From Ignatzschineria ureiclastica (lineage in GTDB: Bacteria > Pseudomonadota > Gammaproteobacteria > Cardiobacteriales > Wohlfahrtiimonadaceae), in assembly GCF_003121845.1 (NCBI RefSeq), contig NZ_QEWQ01000004.1, positions 62,001 to 126,000 on the forward strand: 64,000 nt of DNA, given 5' to 3'. The notes below the pieces were generated by a model. The model was not told where the DNA came from. It saw only the letters and a program-made list of their open reading frames with translations, and did no database searches. Positions within the stretch are counted from its first letter, which is position 1. The number at the start of each line of letters is the position of its first letter. Positions 36,198 through 45,755 of the stretch are shown here, in pieces. The position numbers and the translations under genes are program-made.

Positions 36198-37355
36198 CTA
36201 TTTACCCAAGTCTTCGAAAAATCGTTTTGCTTTGTCAAGCCAGCTATTTTGCTTAGGGGCGTGGTTTTCTCCCAATGTTTCCCCAAATTTACGAAGCATA
36301 TCCTTCTGTTCATTGCTGAGTTTTACAGGTGTTTCAACTTTAATGGTACAGTATAGATCGCCTTGCGCGCCGCCACGAACCGGTTTGACACCTTTACCAC
36401 GTAATCTGAAGACGCGATCAGTTTGTGTTTCCGCTGGAATTTTAAGATTTACTCGACCATCTAAGGTAGGCACTTCAATCTCACCACCGAGTGCCGCTGT
36501 TGTAAAACTTACAGGGACTTCACAGTAGAGGTTTTCATTTTCTCGAGTGAAAATGGCATGTTTTTTCACGCGGATTTGTACATATAAATCTCCGTTAGGT
36601 CCGCCGTTTTCACCCGCTTCTCCTTCACCGGATAGACGAATACGATCACCGGTATCCACACCTGCAGGTACTTTAACTTCGAGCGTTTTATTTTTCTTCA
36701 CATTACCGGTACCATGACAATGTTTACATGGATTGGTGATTTTCTTACCACGACCATGGCAGTCAGGACAGGTCTGTTGCACAGAGAAGAAACCTTGAGA
36801 GACTCTCACTTGTCCTGCACCATGACAGGTAGGGCAGGTCACAGGTTCAGAACCTTCTGCTGCACCGGTTCCATTACAGTAGTGACAGTGAACGGTTGTA
36901 GGAACTGTAATACGAGTAGTGGTACCGAATACAGCTTCTTCAAGCGTGACATCAAGCTGATAACCGATATCATCTCCCCGATAAGCGCGCGGACCACTGC
37001 TCGCACCACCTCGACCACCGCCGAAGAAGTCACCAAAGATATCGCTAAAACCGCCATTGCCACCAAAAATATCCTCGAAGCCGCCAAATCCACCTTGACC
37101 GCCACCGCCAAATCCGCCAGCTTGGCCATTGACACCAGCATGACCAAAACGGTCATAAGCAGCCTTTTTCTCTTCATCAGAGAGGATTTCATATGCTTTT
37201 TGTACTTCTTTGAATTTTTCTTCTGCCGCTTCTTTATCATCGGCATTACGATCTGGGTGATATTTACCCGCTAACCGTCTGTAAGCTTTACGAATTTCAT
37301 CTTGTGTTGCCGTTTTAGAAACACCTAATACTTCGTAATAATCCCGTTCTGCCAT
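36198..37355 (-). CDS. dnaJ: Chaperone DnaJ (Hsp40)
   Basis: DnaJ delivers substrates to DnaK and stimulates its ATPase. The J domain has KYHPDRN (HPD). A Gly/Phe-rich linker ([13 protein letters not shown]) follows. Four CxxCxGxG repeats bind two zincs: [24 protein letters not shown] and CKHCHGTG. The 385-residue length is standard. It lies downstream of dnaK but is separated from it by about 325 bases with a terminator and a candidate heat-shock promoter. Confidence 0.97.
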   Translation of the reverse strand: MAERDYYEVLGVSKTATQDEIRKAYRRLAGKYHPDRNADDKEAAEEKFKEVQKAYEILSDEEKKAAYDRFGHAGVNGQAGGFGGGGQGGFGGFEDIFGGNGGFSDIFGDFFGGGRGGASSGPRAYRGDDIGYQLDVTLEEAVFGTTTRITVPTTVHCHYCNGTGAAEGSEPVTCPTCHGAGQVRVSQGFFSVQQTCPDCHGRGKKITNPCKHCHGTGNVKKNKTLEVKVPAGVDTGDRIRLSGEGEAGENGGPNGDLYVQIRVKKHAIFTRENENLYCEVPVSFTTAALGGEIEVPTLDGRVNLKIPAETQTDRVFRLRGKGVKPVRGGAQGDLYCTIKVETPVKLSNEQKDMLRKFGETLGENHAPKQNSWLDKAKRFFEDLGK

Positions 37356-37576
37356 AAATGCTTGTCCTTACTTATTGATCTTATCTAAATGTTTTTAAAT
37401 TTTGTTTGAATGTTATCAGAATATCGTTGAAATATTGTGAATTTATTACTTATGTATTACCTATGTAATACTTATCTGCCATGATAGCGCTATAGCGTTA
37501 TAAATAGCGTTCAATATCAAAACTATTTATCGATAGAAATTTAGGGTTGTAACCTTTTATGAGGTTCAAATTTTAT

Positions 37577-37604
37577 AAATGTTCTATTGATAAAGGGTTT
37601 CAAG
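37577..37604 (-). promoter_or_regulatory. Candidate sigma-32 promoter for dnaJ
   Basis: On the minus strand a perfect CTTGAAA (37604-37598) is followed after 13 bases by GAACATTT (37584-37577). The -35 matches the sigma-32 consensus; the -10 (CCCCATNT) matches poorly. It is about 220 bases before the dnaJ start and downstream of the dnaK terminator. Confidence 0.4.
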
Positions 37605-37621
37605 ATTGTTGTATTGTGATC

Positions 37622-37654
37622 TGTAAAATAGGATACCCCGTTAAGAGGTATCCT
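37622..37654 (-). terminator. Terminator after dnaK
   Basis: AGGATACC (37630-37637) and GGTATCCT (37647-37654) form an 8-bp stem. On the minus strand it is followed by ATTTTACAG. The short tract suggests partial termination before dnaJ. Confidence 0.65.
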
Positions 37655-37681
37655 ACTATTAACTATTACAAGTGTTAAACC

Positions 37682-39598
37682 TTATTGGTTTTTCTTGTCA
37701 TCTTTAACTTCTTCAAACTCAGCGTCGACGACATTTTCATCTTTGGCTTCAGCAGCCTCAGCGCCTGCAGCATCACCTTGTTCAGCGTATGCTTTTTGTG
37801 CTAATGCGCCAGCTAATTCAGTGAGTTTTTCAGTTTTGCCTTTGATATCATCAAGGTCACTACCTTTTACTGCAACTTTAAGCTCTTCGATCGCCGCTTC
37901 AATAGCTGTTTTTTCTGATTCTTCTACTTTATTTGCTAAATCTTTAATTGATTTTTCAGAAGCATGAATCATCTGTTCTGCCATATTGCGTGCTGAAACA
38001 AGCTCTTGGAATTTCTTATCTTCTTCCGCATGTTTTTCAGCATCTTTCACCATTTTTTCGATATCAGCTTCTGATAAACCTGAGTTAGAGCGAATTTGGA
38101 TAGATTGCTCTTTACCAGTTGCTTTATCTTTTGCCGAAACGTTCATAATACCGTCAGAATCGATATCAAATGTCACTTCGATCTGTGGTGTTCCACGTGG
38201 TGCTGGTGGAATATCAGAAAGATCAAACTGACCTAAAGAGTGGTTTTCTGATGCTTGAGGACGTTCACCTTGTAATACATGGATTGTTACTGCAGGCTGA
38301 TTGTCTTGTGCTGTAGAGAAGACTTGGCTTGCTTTAGTAGGAATCGTTGTATTTTTCTCAATGAGTTTTGTCATCACGCCACCCATAGTTTCGATACCAA
38401 GTGATAGCGGGGTTACATCAAGAAGAAGAACGTCTTTAACATCGCCCCCTAATACACCCCCTTGAACTGCCGCACCAGATGCTACTGCTTCATCAGGGTT
38501 AACATCGTGACGTGGCTCTTTACCAAAGAACTCTTTCACTTTTTCTTGTACTTTAGGCATACGAGTTTGACCACCGACTAAGATCACTTCGTCGATTTGT
38601 CCCGCTGATAAACCTGCATCTTTAAGTGCGATACGGCAAGGCTCTAAAGTACGCTCAACTAAATCTTCTGTTAACGCTTCTAATTTAGCACGTGTCATCT
38701 TGATATTAAGATGTTTAGGTCCTGTATTATCTGCTGTGATGTAAGGTAAGTTGATCTCTGTTTGCTGTGCAGAAGAGAGTTCAATTTTCGCTTTTTCACC
38801 TGCGTCTTTAAGACGTTGTAATGCTAGTGGGTCATTTTGTAAGTCAATGCCTGACTCTTTTTTGAATTCTTCAACAAGATAGTTGATTACTGCATTATCG
38901 AAGTCTTCACCACCTAGGAATGTATCCCCATTTGTAGAGAGTACTTCAAATTGTTTGTCACCATCAAAGTCTGCAATCTCAATGATAGAGATATCGAATG
39001 TACCACCACCTAAGTCGAATACTGCAACTTTTTTCTCGCCTTTAGTATCTTTATCAAGACCATATGCAAGCGCTGCTGCTGTTGGTTCGTTGATGATACG
39101 TTTTACATCGAGACCAGCAATGCGGCCTGCATCTTTAGTCGCTTGACGCTGCGCATCATTGAAGTATGCAGGAACGGTAATAACCGCTTCAGTTACTTTT
39201 TCGCCGAGATATTTTTCAGCAGTCTCTTTCATTTTCATTAGAACGCGTGCTGAAACTTCTGGTGGTGCCATTTTTTGGTTATCTAATACTTCAACCCAAG
39301 CATCGCCATTATCTGCTTTGATAATAGAGAAAGGAACGATCTCTCTATCTTTTTGTACTTCTGCGTCATCAAAACGGCGACCAATGAGACGTTTGATTGC
39401 ATACAACGTATTTTTAGGGTTTGTGATTGCCTGACGTTTTGCAGGTTCACCGGTTAATACTTCATCTGGTGTGTAAGCAACAATTGAAGGGGTAGTGCGA
39501 TCGCCTTCAGCGTTTTCAATAACGCGAACTTTATCGCCTTCCATTACCGCAACACATGAGTTAGTTGTACCTAAGTCAATACCAATAATTTTAGCCAT
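37682..39598 (-). CDS. dnaK: Chaperone DnaK (Hsp70)
   Basis: The ATP-dependent Hsp70 chaperone, 638 residues. Signatures are [13 protein letters not shown] at the N-terminus, [13 protein letters not shown], and [11 protein letters not shown]. The substrate-binding domain and an acidic C-terminus ([12 protein letters not shown]) are complete. grpE is not next to it. A strong sigma-32-type promoter lies about 215 bases upstream. Confidence 0.98.
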   Translation of the reverse strand: MAKIIGIDLGTTNSCVAVMEGDKVRVIENAEGDRTTPSIVAYTPDEVLTGEPAKRQAITNPKNTLYAIKRLIGRRFDDAEVQKDREIVPFSIIKADNGDAWVEVLDNQKMAPPEVSARVLMKMKETAEKYLGEKVTEAVITVPAYFNDAQRQATKDAGRIAGLDVKRIINEPTAAALAYGLDKDTKGEKKVAVFDLGGGTFDISIIEIADFDGDKQFEVLSTNGDTFLGGEDFDNAVINYLVEEFKKESGIDLQNDPLALQRLKDAGEKAKIELSSAQQTEINLPYITADNTGPKHLNIKMTRAKLEALTEDLVERTLEPCRIALKDAGLSAGQIDEVILVGGQTRMPKVQEKVKEFFGKEPRHDVNPDEAVASGAAVQGGVLGGDVKDVLLLDVTPLSLGIETMGGVMTKLIEKNTTIPTKASQVFSTAQDNQPAVTIHVLQGERPQASENHSLGQFDLSDIPPAPRGTPQIEVTFDIDSDGIMNVSAKDKATGKEQSIQIRSNSGLSEADIEKMVKDAEKHAEEDKKFQELVSARNMAEQMIHASEKSIKDLANKVEESEKTAIEAAIEELKVAVKGSDLDDIKGKTEKLTELAGALAQKAYAEQGDAAGAEAAEAKDENVVDAEFEEVKDDKKNQ

Positions 39599-39813
39599 TA
39601 TTCTATTTCCTTTTTATTAAGTGATACTTGAATTACAAGATAATGAATCAAAGTAAATCGAGTAAAAATATCTGTTTTAAATTGATGTTTAAATATACTT
39701 TTGAATGAACTTTTAATATTAAAAACTTGTTGGGCTGAACTACAGTTTTGAATGAATGGGATAATCATTGTTTATTATCTGCTTATGAGTCCATTCGCCC
39801 GTTTCTGAGTACA

Positions 39814-39841
39814 ATATGGGAACGATTTTTAAGACTTCAAG
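39814..39841 (-). promoter_or_regulatory. Sigma-32 heat-shock promoter of dnaK
   Basis: On the minus strand CTTGAAG (39841-39835), a 13-base spacer and TCCCATAT (39821-39814) match the sigma-32 consensus CTTGAAA-N13-CCCCATNT at nearly every position. The predicted transcript has an untranslated leader of about 200 bases. Confidence 0.75.
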
Positions 39842-39900
39842 TGATTTATTCAAAAAAATACAAAAAAATTGAAAAAACCGTAGTCTTAGTGCACACATTG

Positions 39901-39924
39901 AGGTAAATCTTCTTGAATTTACCT
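39901..39924. other. Hairpin upstream of dnaK promoter
   Basis: AGGTAAAT (39901-39908) and ATTTACCT (39917-39924) form a perfect 8-bp inverted repeat with an eight-base loop. There is no T-tract. It could be a protein-binding site or cruciform; its role is unknown. The rest of 39925-40060 shows no gene. Confidence 0.35.
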
Positions 39925-40060
39925 TATTTCATCTAAACGGAATCGGATAATGAGCAAAGTAATGGACAAGGTAATAATTATCTAATAATCATTCACGCTG
40001 TAAGCCTGCCTCTATTGAACGATTGGTAATATGTAGGTAGAAAATAGAAATTCAAGTTCT

Positions 40061-40234
40061 TATAGTAAATTTTGTTTAAGAAAAATGGTTTTTTAAACAG
40101 CTATTACGGGATTTTAAAAAAAATCAAACCGTGCTAGACAACACTTGCAAGATGCCGGATAGAACAGCTTTCGCACTTCTTACAACTGATGCACCGGCAT
40201 TTTAATAAACTTATTTTGAACCGATTTCACGATA
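40061..40234 (+). mobile_element. MITE-like repeat, copy F
   Basis: A full-length 174-bp copy beginning TATAGTAAATTTTGTTTAAG and closing with CCGATTTCACGATA. The core GCAAGATGCCGGATAGAACAG and GATGCACCGGCATTT are intact. It lies between the dnaK upstream region and the yggS 3' end. Confidence 0.9.
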
Positions 40235-40270
40235 TATTGTTCAAAGAAGATACAATAATGAAGAAGCAAT

Positions 40271-40299
40271 AAAGAAAGCACAACAAAGTTGCTGTGCTT
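40271..40299 (-). terminator. Probable terminator of yggS
   Basis: AAGCAC-AAC (40276-40284) pairs with GTT and GTGCTT (40288-40299) around a three-base bulge. On the minus strand TTTCTTTATT follows. It lies about 35 bases after the yggS stop. Confidence 0.55.
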
Positions 40300-40333
40300 A
40301 TCCGATGATATTGTGAAAGTTAATACTCGATGA

Positions 40334-41110
40334 TTATCGAGCACCAAATATATCACTTCCCACACGAAGTAGTGTCGAGCCCTCTAAGATTGCAAGCTCT
40401 AAGTCACCACTCATACCCATTGATAAAGTTGTGGCATCAGCCGGAAGTAATCCTTGAGTACGCATCTTTTCACTCAGTATTCGTAGGTCAGCAAATCCTT
40501 GTCGAATCAGTTTTTCATCTTCAGTCTGTAGACCTATGGTCATTAATCCTTCTATTTTCAGGGTTGAGAAAGAAGCAATATCCTCCAAAAATTGCGGTAA
40601 TTCATCAGGTAAAACCCCTTGTTTGTTAGGGTCAAGGCTACTATTAACCTGTATCAGAATCCGTTTTTGCAGATGATTATCGAGTGCATATTGATGAATT
40701 CTTCGTGCGATTCGTAAGCGATCGACACTTTGTATGCAATCGGCAAGTTTAGTGACTTCATTGACTTTATTACCTTGTAAAGCGCCAATAAAATGCGTTT
40801 CTCGAGGGGTAACGTAAGAAATTGCTTCAGCAGAAATTGACTGCTGAGTGATGTCAGCTATCTCTTTATTAGAGGTAGGCATAGATGCCGGTATTAAAAA
40901 GGGGGCTTTTTCAACCAGTTCTTGTGCGCGGTTTTCACCAATTAACCCATAACCTAAACGAATAGCTTCATTAATCACTTCAGGCGTTCGGGTTTTGGTG
41001 GCTAATAATAGGGTAATATCAGCCGGCGCTCGTGATGCTTTATGAGCCGCTTCTACAATGCGCTCATTAATTTTTTCTAAATTTGCGTGTAATTGCGCTT
41101 GAGTAATCAC
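40334..41110 (-). CDS. yggS: YggS-family PLP homeostasis protein
   Basis: A PLP-binding protein of the YggS/PLPBP family that influences vitamin B6 and amino-acid pools without known catalysis. The PLP lysine region is LLLATKTRTPEVI, followed by GENRAQELVEK, HFIGALQGNK, and the phosphate-binding end LSMGMSGDLELAILEGSTLLRVG-IFGAR. The start is GTG at 41110, with GAGGA upstream. It is 258 residues against about 230 usually. The excess is an insertion at about residues 72-100 (IPASMPTSNKEIADITQQS region) between the GEN and HFIG motifs. Confidence 0.9.
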   Translation of the reverse strand: MITQAQLHANLEKINERIVEAAHKASRAPADITLLLATKTRTPEVINEAIRLGYGLIGENRAQELVEKAPFLIPASMPTSNKEIADITQQSISAEAISYVTPRETHFIGALQGNKVNEVTKLADCIQSVDRLRIARRIHQYALDNHLQKRILIQVNSSLDPNKQGVLPDELPQFLEDIASFSTLKIEGLMTIGLQTEDEKLIRQGFADLRILSEKMRTQGLLPADATTLSMGMSGDLELAILEGSTLLRVGSDIFGAR

Positions 41111-41139
41111 AGGTAAAATATCCTCAATTTTCGAATGGA

Positions 41140-41229
41140 TAATGAATATTGCTCAATCAATATCTAGGACTTAACAAATATCTAAGGCTCAATAAATATC
41201 TAAGGCTCAATAAATAGATAATGCTTAAT
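41140..41229. repeat. 18-bp tandem repeat between the response-regulator gene and yggS
   Basis: Four adjacent 18-bp units (41158-41175, 41176-41193, 41194-41211, 41212-41229), two of them identical (AAATATCTAAGGCTCAAT). A related 17-base unit precedes them. The array fills nearly the whole spacer between the regulator stop and the yggS start, so copy number could affect spacing. Confidence 0.8.
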
Positions 41230-41239
41230 CAATCTTCGA

Positions 41240-42619
41240 TTAATAGCCTTTTTTAGGATCGATATCTAAAGATTTGAGTTTTCGATAGAGATTAGTGCGT
41301 TCCATGCCGACAAGTTCTGCAAGATTCGCAATATTACCTTCTGAGCGTTCATATTGGGCAATGAGGTAAGCCCGTTCAAACTGTTCGCGTGCTTCTCTCA
41401 AGGGTAAGTGAAGCAGTAAATGATCAGTCGAGGTAAATGCGCTACTCTCTTCTAATTTACTATCTTGCTCTAAAGCTTGATTAACTTCATCTAACGTGAC
41501 TTCATCACTTTTACCTAGGATTAAGAGACGCTGGATAATATTTTTAAGCGTTAAATGATTACCTTTCCAATAGTGATTGCGTAAACGATTTTGTGCCGCA
41601 ATTGAGAAATGGCGATAGGTGAGATGTTTATCTTCCACGAAATGATGCACATAGTAGTTGATCAACTCGGGAACATCTTCAGGATGATCTGCTAGTGATG
41701 GAATTTCAATCACGACAACATTAATAAGGTGCCATAGACGTTCATCAAACTCATCATTTTCTACAAGATTGAAAAGAGAGGGTTGTGCTGAAAAGAGATA
41801 GCGAATATTCGTCGGAACAATCGCTCCTGTTTGAGGTTGCGTATATGATTTAGTCTGCAGTAAATCGTAGAGCAGTCTTTGTGCACGATCATCAGCTTGC
41901 TCAATATTACTGACATATAGTGTACCACCATCGATAGATTGCAATAATTTTGAGCGCTTATCTGCATTTTCGATTAATTCTTTCATCTCTGTAAGTGTGA
42001 GAGAATTAAAGCTAAGTTCAAAAAATGGCGCTGCTTTACGATGTGATTGATGATGAATATAACTTGCAATGCCGGCAACTTCTGAGCCAAAAGTATGAAT
42101 TAAAAGGATATTGGTTTCTGATTTTGCCGCCTCTTTGAGTTTTTGTCGTAGGTGATTCATCATCGAACTTCTACCGATTGGCTCAAATGGCGGGATATCT
42201 AAAGGTTTAATTCCTTCTTGTGAAGCAACGGTGGGCATCTCTTTCACTTCTTGCAGTGTTTTTTCTACCACAAGTAAGAGTTTGGCTAATGTTAAAGGTT
42301 TCTCTAGAAAATCAGAAGCGCCTAGTTTAGTTGCTTCGATCGCATGCTCTAAAGTTCCATGTCCACTCATCATAATGACAGGGCAGTGTAAGTCATTATT
42401 CTCTTTCCAGGATTGTAAAAGAGAGATCCCATCAATATCCGGCATCCAAATATCGAGTAAAATCAGATCTGGTTCCCGTTTTGCTTTAAGAGCCTTCGCT
42501 TCATTGCCATTATAGGCCATCGCTACTTCATATCCTTCATCTTGCAGGATATCGCTGACAAGGTTACAGATATCTTTCTCATCATCTACGATTAATATGT
42601 AAGGTTTTTCCGATAGCAT
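41240..42619 (-). CDS. NtrC/NtrX-type response regulator with degenerate AAA+ domain
   Basis: A 459-residue regulator. The receiver domain (1-120) is intact: acidic pocket DD12-13, phospho-acceptor Asp56 in LLLDIWMPDIDG, and the Lys in FLEKP. The C-terminal Fis-type helix-turn-helix (about 430-459) is intact (NLAELVGMERTNLYRKLKSL). The middle AAA+ domain keeps the family outline but not its chemistry. The Walker A position reads ILLIHTFGSEVAGIASYIHH with no GKT/GKE. The GAFTGA sigma-54 loop is missing with its flanks. The Walker B position reads GGTLYVSNIEQAD rather than LDEI. It is therefore unlikely to hydrolyse ATP or activate sigma-54. It lies between topA and yggS with no adjacent sensor kinase. 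Confidence 0.85.
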   Translation of the reverse strand: MLSEKPYILIVDDEKDICNLVSDILQDEGYEVAMAYNGNEAKALKAKREPDLILLDIWMPDIDGISLLQSWKENNDLHCPVIMMSGHGTLEHAIEATKLGASDFLEKPLTLAKLLLVVEKTLQEVKEMPTVASQEGIKPLDIPPFEPIGRSSMMNHLRQKLKEAAKSETNILLIHTFGSEVAGIASYIHHQSHRKAAPFFELSFNSLTLTEMKELIENADKRSKLLQSIDGGTLYVSNIEQADDRAQRLLYDLLQTKSYTQPQTGAIVPTNIRYLFSAQPSLFNLVENDEFDERLWHLINVVVIEIPSLADHPEDVPELINYYVHHFVEDKHLTYRHFSIAAQNRLRNHYWKGNHLTLKNIIQRLLILGKSDEVTLDEVNQALEQDSKLEESSAFTSTDHLLLHLPLREAREQFERAYLIAQYERSEGNIANLAELVGMERTNLYRKLKSLDIDPKKGY

Positions 42620-42805
42620 AGCAGTTACATCTCTCTTTATGTTCAGATAAGGTTAATCCCCGATTAGCGCAATATGACATATAAATTTATTTTTATTTCA
42701 ATTTGATATCAATGTTTGGTATCAATTAATAATACCAATTTAATGTCGTATCTTATATGTGTCGCTCAGTGATCATGACTTTATTATAGTGGTTGAGGTG
42801 GGCAT

Positions 42806-42832
42806 AGAAAAAGGGGAGTCGAAACTCCCCCT
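42806..42832 (-). terminator. Intrinsic terminator of topA
   Basis: GGGGAGT (42813-42819), loop CGAA and ACTCCCC (42824-42830) form the stem. On the minus strand it is followed by TTTTTC, about 20 bases after the topA stop. Confidence 0.85.
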
Positions 42833-42852
42833 TAGTATACCTAAAAAAGCAA

Positions 42853-45420
42853 TTAATTTTCAGCAGTCGTTTTTTTTGCACGACTTTTAGCTGTAGCAGT
42901 CGTCTTTGTCGGTGCTTTTTTAGCAGTACTTTTCTTAGTAGTACTACTTGATTTTGTAGCTGTTTTTGTTGAAGCGGCTGTTGTTGTCTTTTTGGTCGTT
43001 GCTTTTTTAGTAGTTGTTTTCTTTGCAGTCGTCTTTTTTGCAGTTGTTTTTTTAGCAGCTGTTGATTTTGTTGCTTTCTTATCTTCGTCTGCTTTTGTGC
43101 TTTTTTTCGTGGCAGCTTTCCGTTTTCCTTTCGCCGGTGCTTTTTCTAGCATCTCTTTGCAGGCTTCAAGGGTCAATTCTGCAGGATCTTGATCTTTTGG
43201 AACTTTGGCGTTTTTACTACCATCGGTAACATAAGGGCCAAAGCGACCATTGATGATCTCAATCGTGACATCGCCATCTTGGAAAGAATTGATAAATTTC
43301 GCTGCTTCTGCTGCTTTATGTGCTTCTACGATTTCAAGGGCTCTCTCAAAAGAGACACTGTACGGATCATCTTCTTTGAGTGATACAAATTTGCGAGGAC
43401 CATACTGAATATAAGGTCCAAAACGACCGATATTCGCACGAATATCATAGCCATCTTCACCTTGACCTAATACGCGGGGTAATCTAAAGAGCGCCATCGC
43501 TTCATCAAAGGTAATAGTATCAATACTCTGTCCCGGCAATAGGGAAGCAAAGCGAGGTTTCTCTTCATCATCTTTATCGCCAATCTGTGCAAAAGGTCCG
43601 TAGCGGCCAACTCTCACAGAGACAGGCTTACCGGTTTTGGGGTCTTCCCCTAATACTTTAGCTTGAGCAACTTCTGCGCGTGTGACATTTTCTTCCACAA
43701 AATCACATTGAGCGATAAAAGGTTTCCAGAACTCTTGAAGTAATGGAATCCACTCTTTCTCTCCACGAGAAATTTCATCTAAGCCATCTTCCATCAAGGC
43801 GGTAAATTCATAATCGACAATACGTTTAAATTCCGAACTTAAGAATCGAGAGACTATCTTACCTGTATCTGTAGGGATAAAGCGGCGATTATCTAAAATG
43901 ACATATTCACGTTTCTGTAACGTTGCAATAATGGAAGCATAGGTAGAAGGACGACCAATGCCGAACTCTTCCAATGATTTAACTAAGGATGCTTCAGTAT
44001 AACGCGGTGGTGGCTCTGTAAAGTGCTGATTAGGGTTAATCGCTTCTAAATCGATAATATCGCCGGTTTTCATCTCCGGTAAGATACGATCTTCCTCTTT
44101 TTGATCTTCTTTCTCATCATCCACATCTTCAAGATAGAGACTCATGAAGCCAGGAAACGCAATGGTTGAACCTGTAACTCTAAAGGTATGAAGCCCTTTT
44201 TCCCCAAGATCAACGGCGGTTGTATCCATAATGGCAGATTCCATCTGTGAGGCAATCGCACGTTTCCACACGAGTTCATATAGGCGATATTGATCAGAGG
44301 TTAAATACTCTTTAACTGATTCAGGCGTTCTAAAGACAGAGGTAGGGCGAATGGCTTCATGGGCTTCTTGCGCATTTTTCGCTTTAGTTTTGTACTCACG
44401 AACTTCTTTAGGAAGATACTCTTTTCCATGTTTGGTGAGAATATATTTACGGATATCCTCAAGCGCTTCATTGGAGAGCGCAACAGAGTCTGTACGCATA
44501 TAGGTGATTAAACCGATCGTATCATGACCTAAGTTGATCCCTTCATAGAGATCTTGTGCTGTGCGCATAGTCCGAGAAGTGCTAAAGCGCAATTTACGTG
44601 AAGCTTCTTGTTGTAACGTTGAGGTAGTAAAAGGAGCTGCCGGATTACGTTTACGTTGTTTCTTCTCAACGTTATAAACGGGAATCGTCTTTCCAAAACG
44701 TGCTTCTAATGTGTTTTGTACTTCGAGAGCACTTTTCTCATCGGTAAAAGAGAATTGCTCAACTTTTACACCTTTGTATTCTGTCAATTTACCAGAGAAT
44801 TGGCTCTTGTCTTTTGCCATATCTGCAAAGATTGACCAATATTCTTGGCTAACAAAGGCGTTAATTTCATCTTCTCGTTCCACAATGAGACGAAGTGCCG
44901 GAGATTGTACGCGTCCCGCAGAAAGTCCAGGATTAATTTTTTTCCAGAGTAGTGGCGAGAGATTAAAACCGACTAAATAATCGAGCGCTGTTCGAGCTTG
45001 TTGTGCTTCAACAAGATCCATATCAATTTGTCGTGGGTGCGCAACCGCATATTGTACGGCACTTTTAGTAATCTCATTAAAGACGACGCGACAAACGCTT
45101 TTACCAGTAAGGGCTCTTTTGCTTTTGAGATACTCTAGTATATGCCAAGAGATTGCTTCACCCTCTCTATCCGGGTCAGTTGCGAGCATAAGGTTGTCGG
45201 CATCTTTGAGTGCTTTTTCAATCGCAGCAAGGTGTTTTTTATTTTGTGGGATCACCTCGTATTTCATCGCAAAATGATTATCAGGATCAACGGATCCTTG
45301 TTTGCGCACTAAAGCACGCACATGCCCAAATGAGGCTAGGACAGTGTAATCTTTACCGAGGTATTTCTCGATAGTTTTCGCTTTGGCGGGTGATTCAACA
45401 ATAACTAATGATTTACTCAT
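42853..45420 (-). CDS. topA: DNA topoisomerase I
   Basis: Type IA topoisomerase relaxing negative supercoils, 855 residues. The Toprim motif begins SLVIVESPAKAKTIEKYLG, with DPDREGEA as its acidic centre. The active-site Tyr is residue 307 in GLITYMRTDS. The C-terminal third carries repeated RVGRYGPFAQIGD/IGRFGPYIQYG/INGRFGPYVTDG modules (Toprim C-terminal repeat) rather than the four-Cys zinc fingers of E. coli TopA. It ends with a tail of about 80 residues rich in KKTTAKK/TTKKA repeats, like the DNA-binding Lys tails known in other phyla. The start overlaps no neighbour. Confidence 0.96.
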   Translation of the reverse strand: MSKSLVIVESPAKAKTIEKYLGKDYTVLASFGHVRALVRKQGSVDPDNHFAMKYEVIPQNKKHLAAIEKALKDADNLMLATDPDREGEAISWHILEYLKSKRALTGKSVCRVVFNEITKSAVQYAVAHPRQIDMDLVEAQQARTALDYLVGFNLSPLLWKKINPGLSAGRVQSPALRLIVEREDEINAFVSQEYWSIFADMAKDKSQFSGKLTEYKGVKVEQFSFTDEKSALEVQNTLEARFGKTIPVYNVEKKQRKRNPAAPFTTSTLQQEASRKLRFSTSRTMRTAQDLYEGINLGHDTIGLITYMRTDSVALSNEALEDIRKYILTKHGKEYLPKEVREYKTKAKNAQEAHEAIRPTSVFRTPESVKEYLTSDQYRLYELVWKRAIASQMESAIMDTTAVDLGEKGLHTFRVTGSTIAFPGFMSLYLEDVDDEKEDQKEEDRILPEMKTGDIIDLEAINPNQHFTEPPPRYTEASLVKSLEEFGIGRPSTYASIIATLQKREYVILDNRRFIPTDTGKIVSRFLSSEFKRIVDYEFTALMEDGLDEISRGEKEWIPLLQEFWKPFIAQCDFVEENVTRAEVAQAKVLGEDPKTGKPVSVRVGRYGPFAQIGDKDDEEKPRFASLLPGQSIDTITFDEAMALFRLPRVLGQGEDGYDIRANIGRFGPYIQYGPRKFVSLKEDDPYSVSFERALEIVEAHKAAEAAKFINSFQDGDVTIEIINGRFGPYVTDGSKNAKVPKDQDPAELTLEACKEMLEKAPAKGKRKAATKKSTKADEDKKATKSTAAKKTTAKKTTAKKTTTKKATTKKTTTAASTKTATKSSSTTKKSTAKKAPTKTTATAKSRAKKTTAEN

Positions 45421-45608
45421 CTATATTCTCAACTCTTCCTACGATTAATTGATACGAATTTTATAGTTCAAAAAGGTTCGGATTTGCTACAATGGGTGAA
45501 TTCGATACTCTTAAATACTTTTTAAAATGAATTAGTAGTTTGAGTAATTTGTAATAATATTTCAAGCAATCTCTTTAAATTAACAAGAAAAGTAGAATTT
45601 ATATCACT

Positions 45609-45755
45609 ATGTATTACCAAGAAAAAAAACGCAAACGTCCCTTTAAGTGGCTTATTCTCGTATTGATCATTGCTTTCATTGTATGGGTAATGCTTGATGA
45701 TACTGATAAAGAGAATGAAACAAATCAGATCATTGAAGTGCAATTACCCCGTTAA
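45609..45755 (+). CDS. Small single-pass membrane protein (48 aa)
   Basis: A 48-codon frame with a basic N-terminus (MYYQEKKRKRPFKW), one hydrophobic segment (LILVLIIAFIVWVML, about residues 15-29) and an acidic tail (DDTDKENETNQ). The positive-inside rule predicts a cytoplasmic N-terminus. The ribosome site is weak (AAGAAAAG). No family was recognised. Its amino-acid layout is unlike random translation, which is the main evidence. The rest of the 45421-45884 spacer is unassigned. Confidence 0.55.
   Translation: MYYQEKKRKRPFKWLILVLIIAFIVWVMLDDTDKENETNQIIEVQLPR

Noticed and set aside
36714-37274. Long plus-strand frame of 186 codons opposite dnaJ
   Set aside because: It is the antisense shadow of the dnaJ Gly-rich and zinc regions; dnaJ is complete and conserved.
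41140-41229. CRISPR array
   Set aside because: Units are directly adjacent, without unique spacers, so it is an ordinary tandem repeat. No CRISPR array or cas gene was seen in the window.
45522-45743. Minus-strand frame opposite the 48-residue membrane protein
   Set aside because: No ribosome site and the plus-strand frame has a better protein-like layout; this is most likely its shadow.
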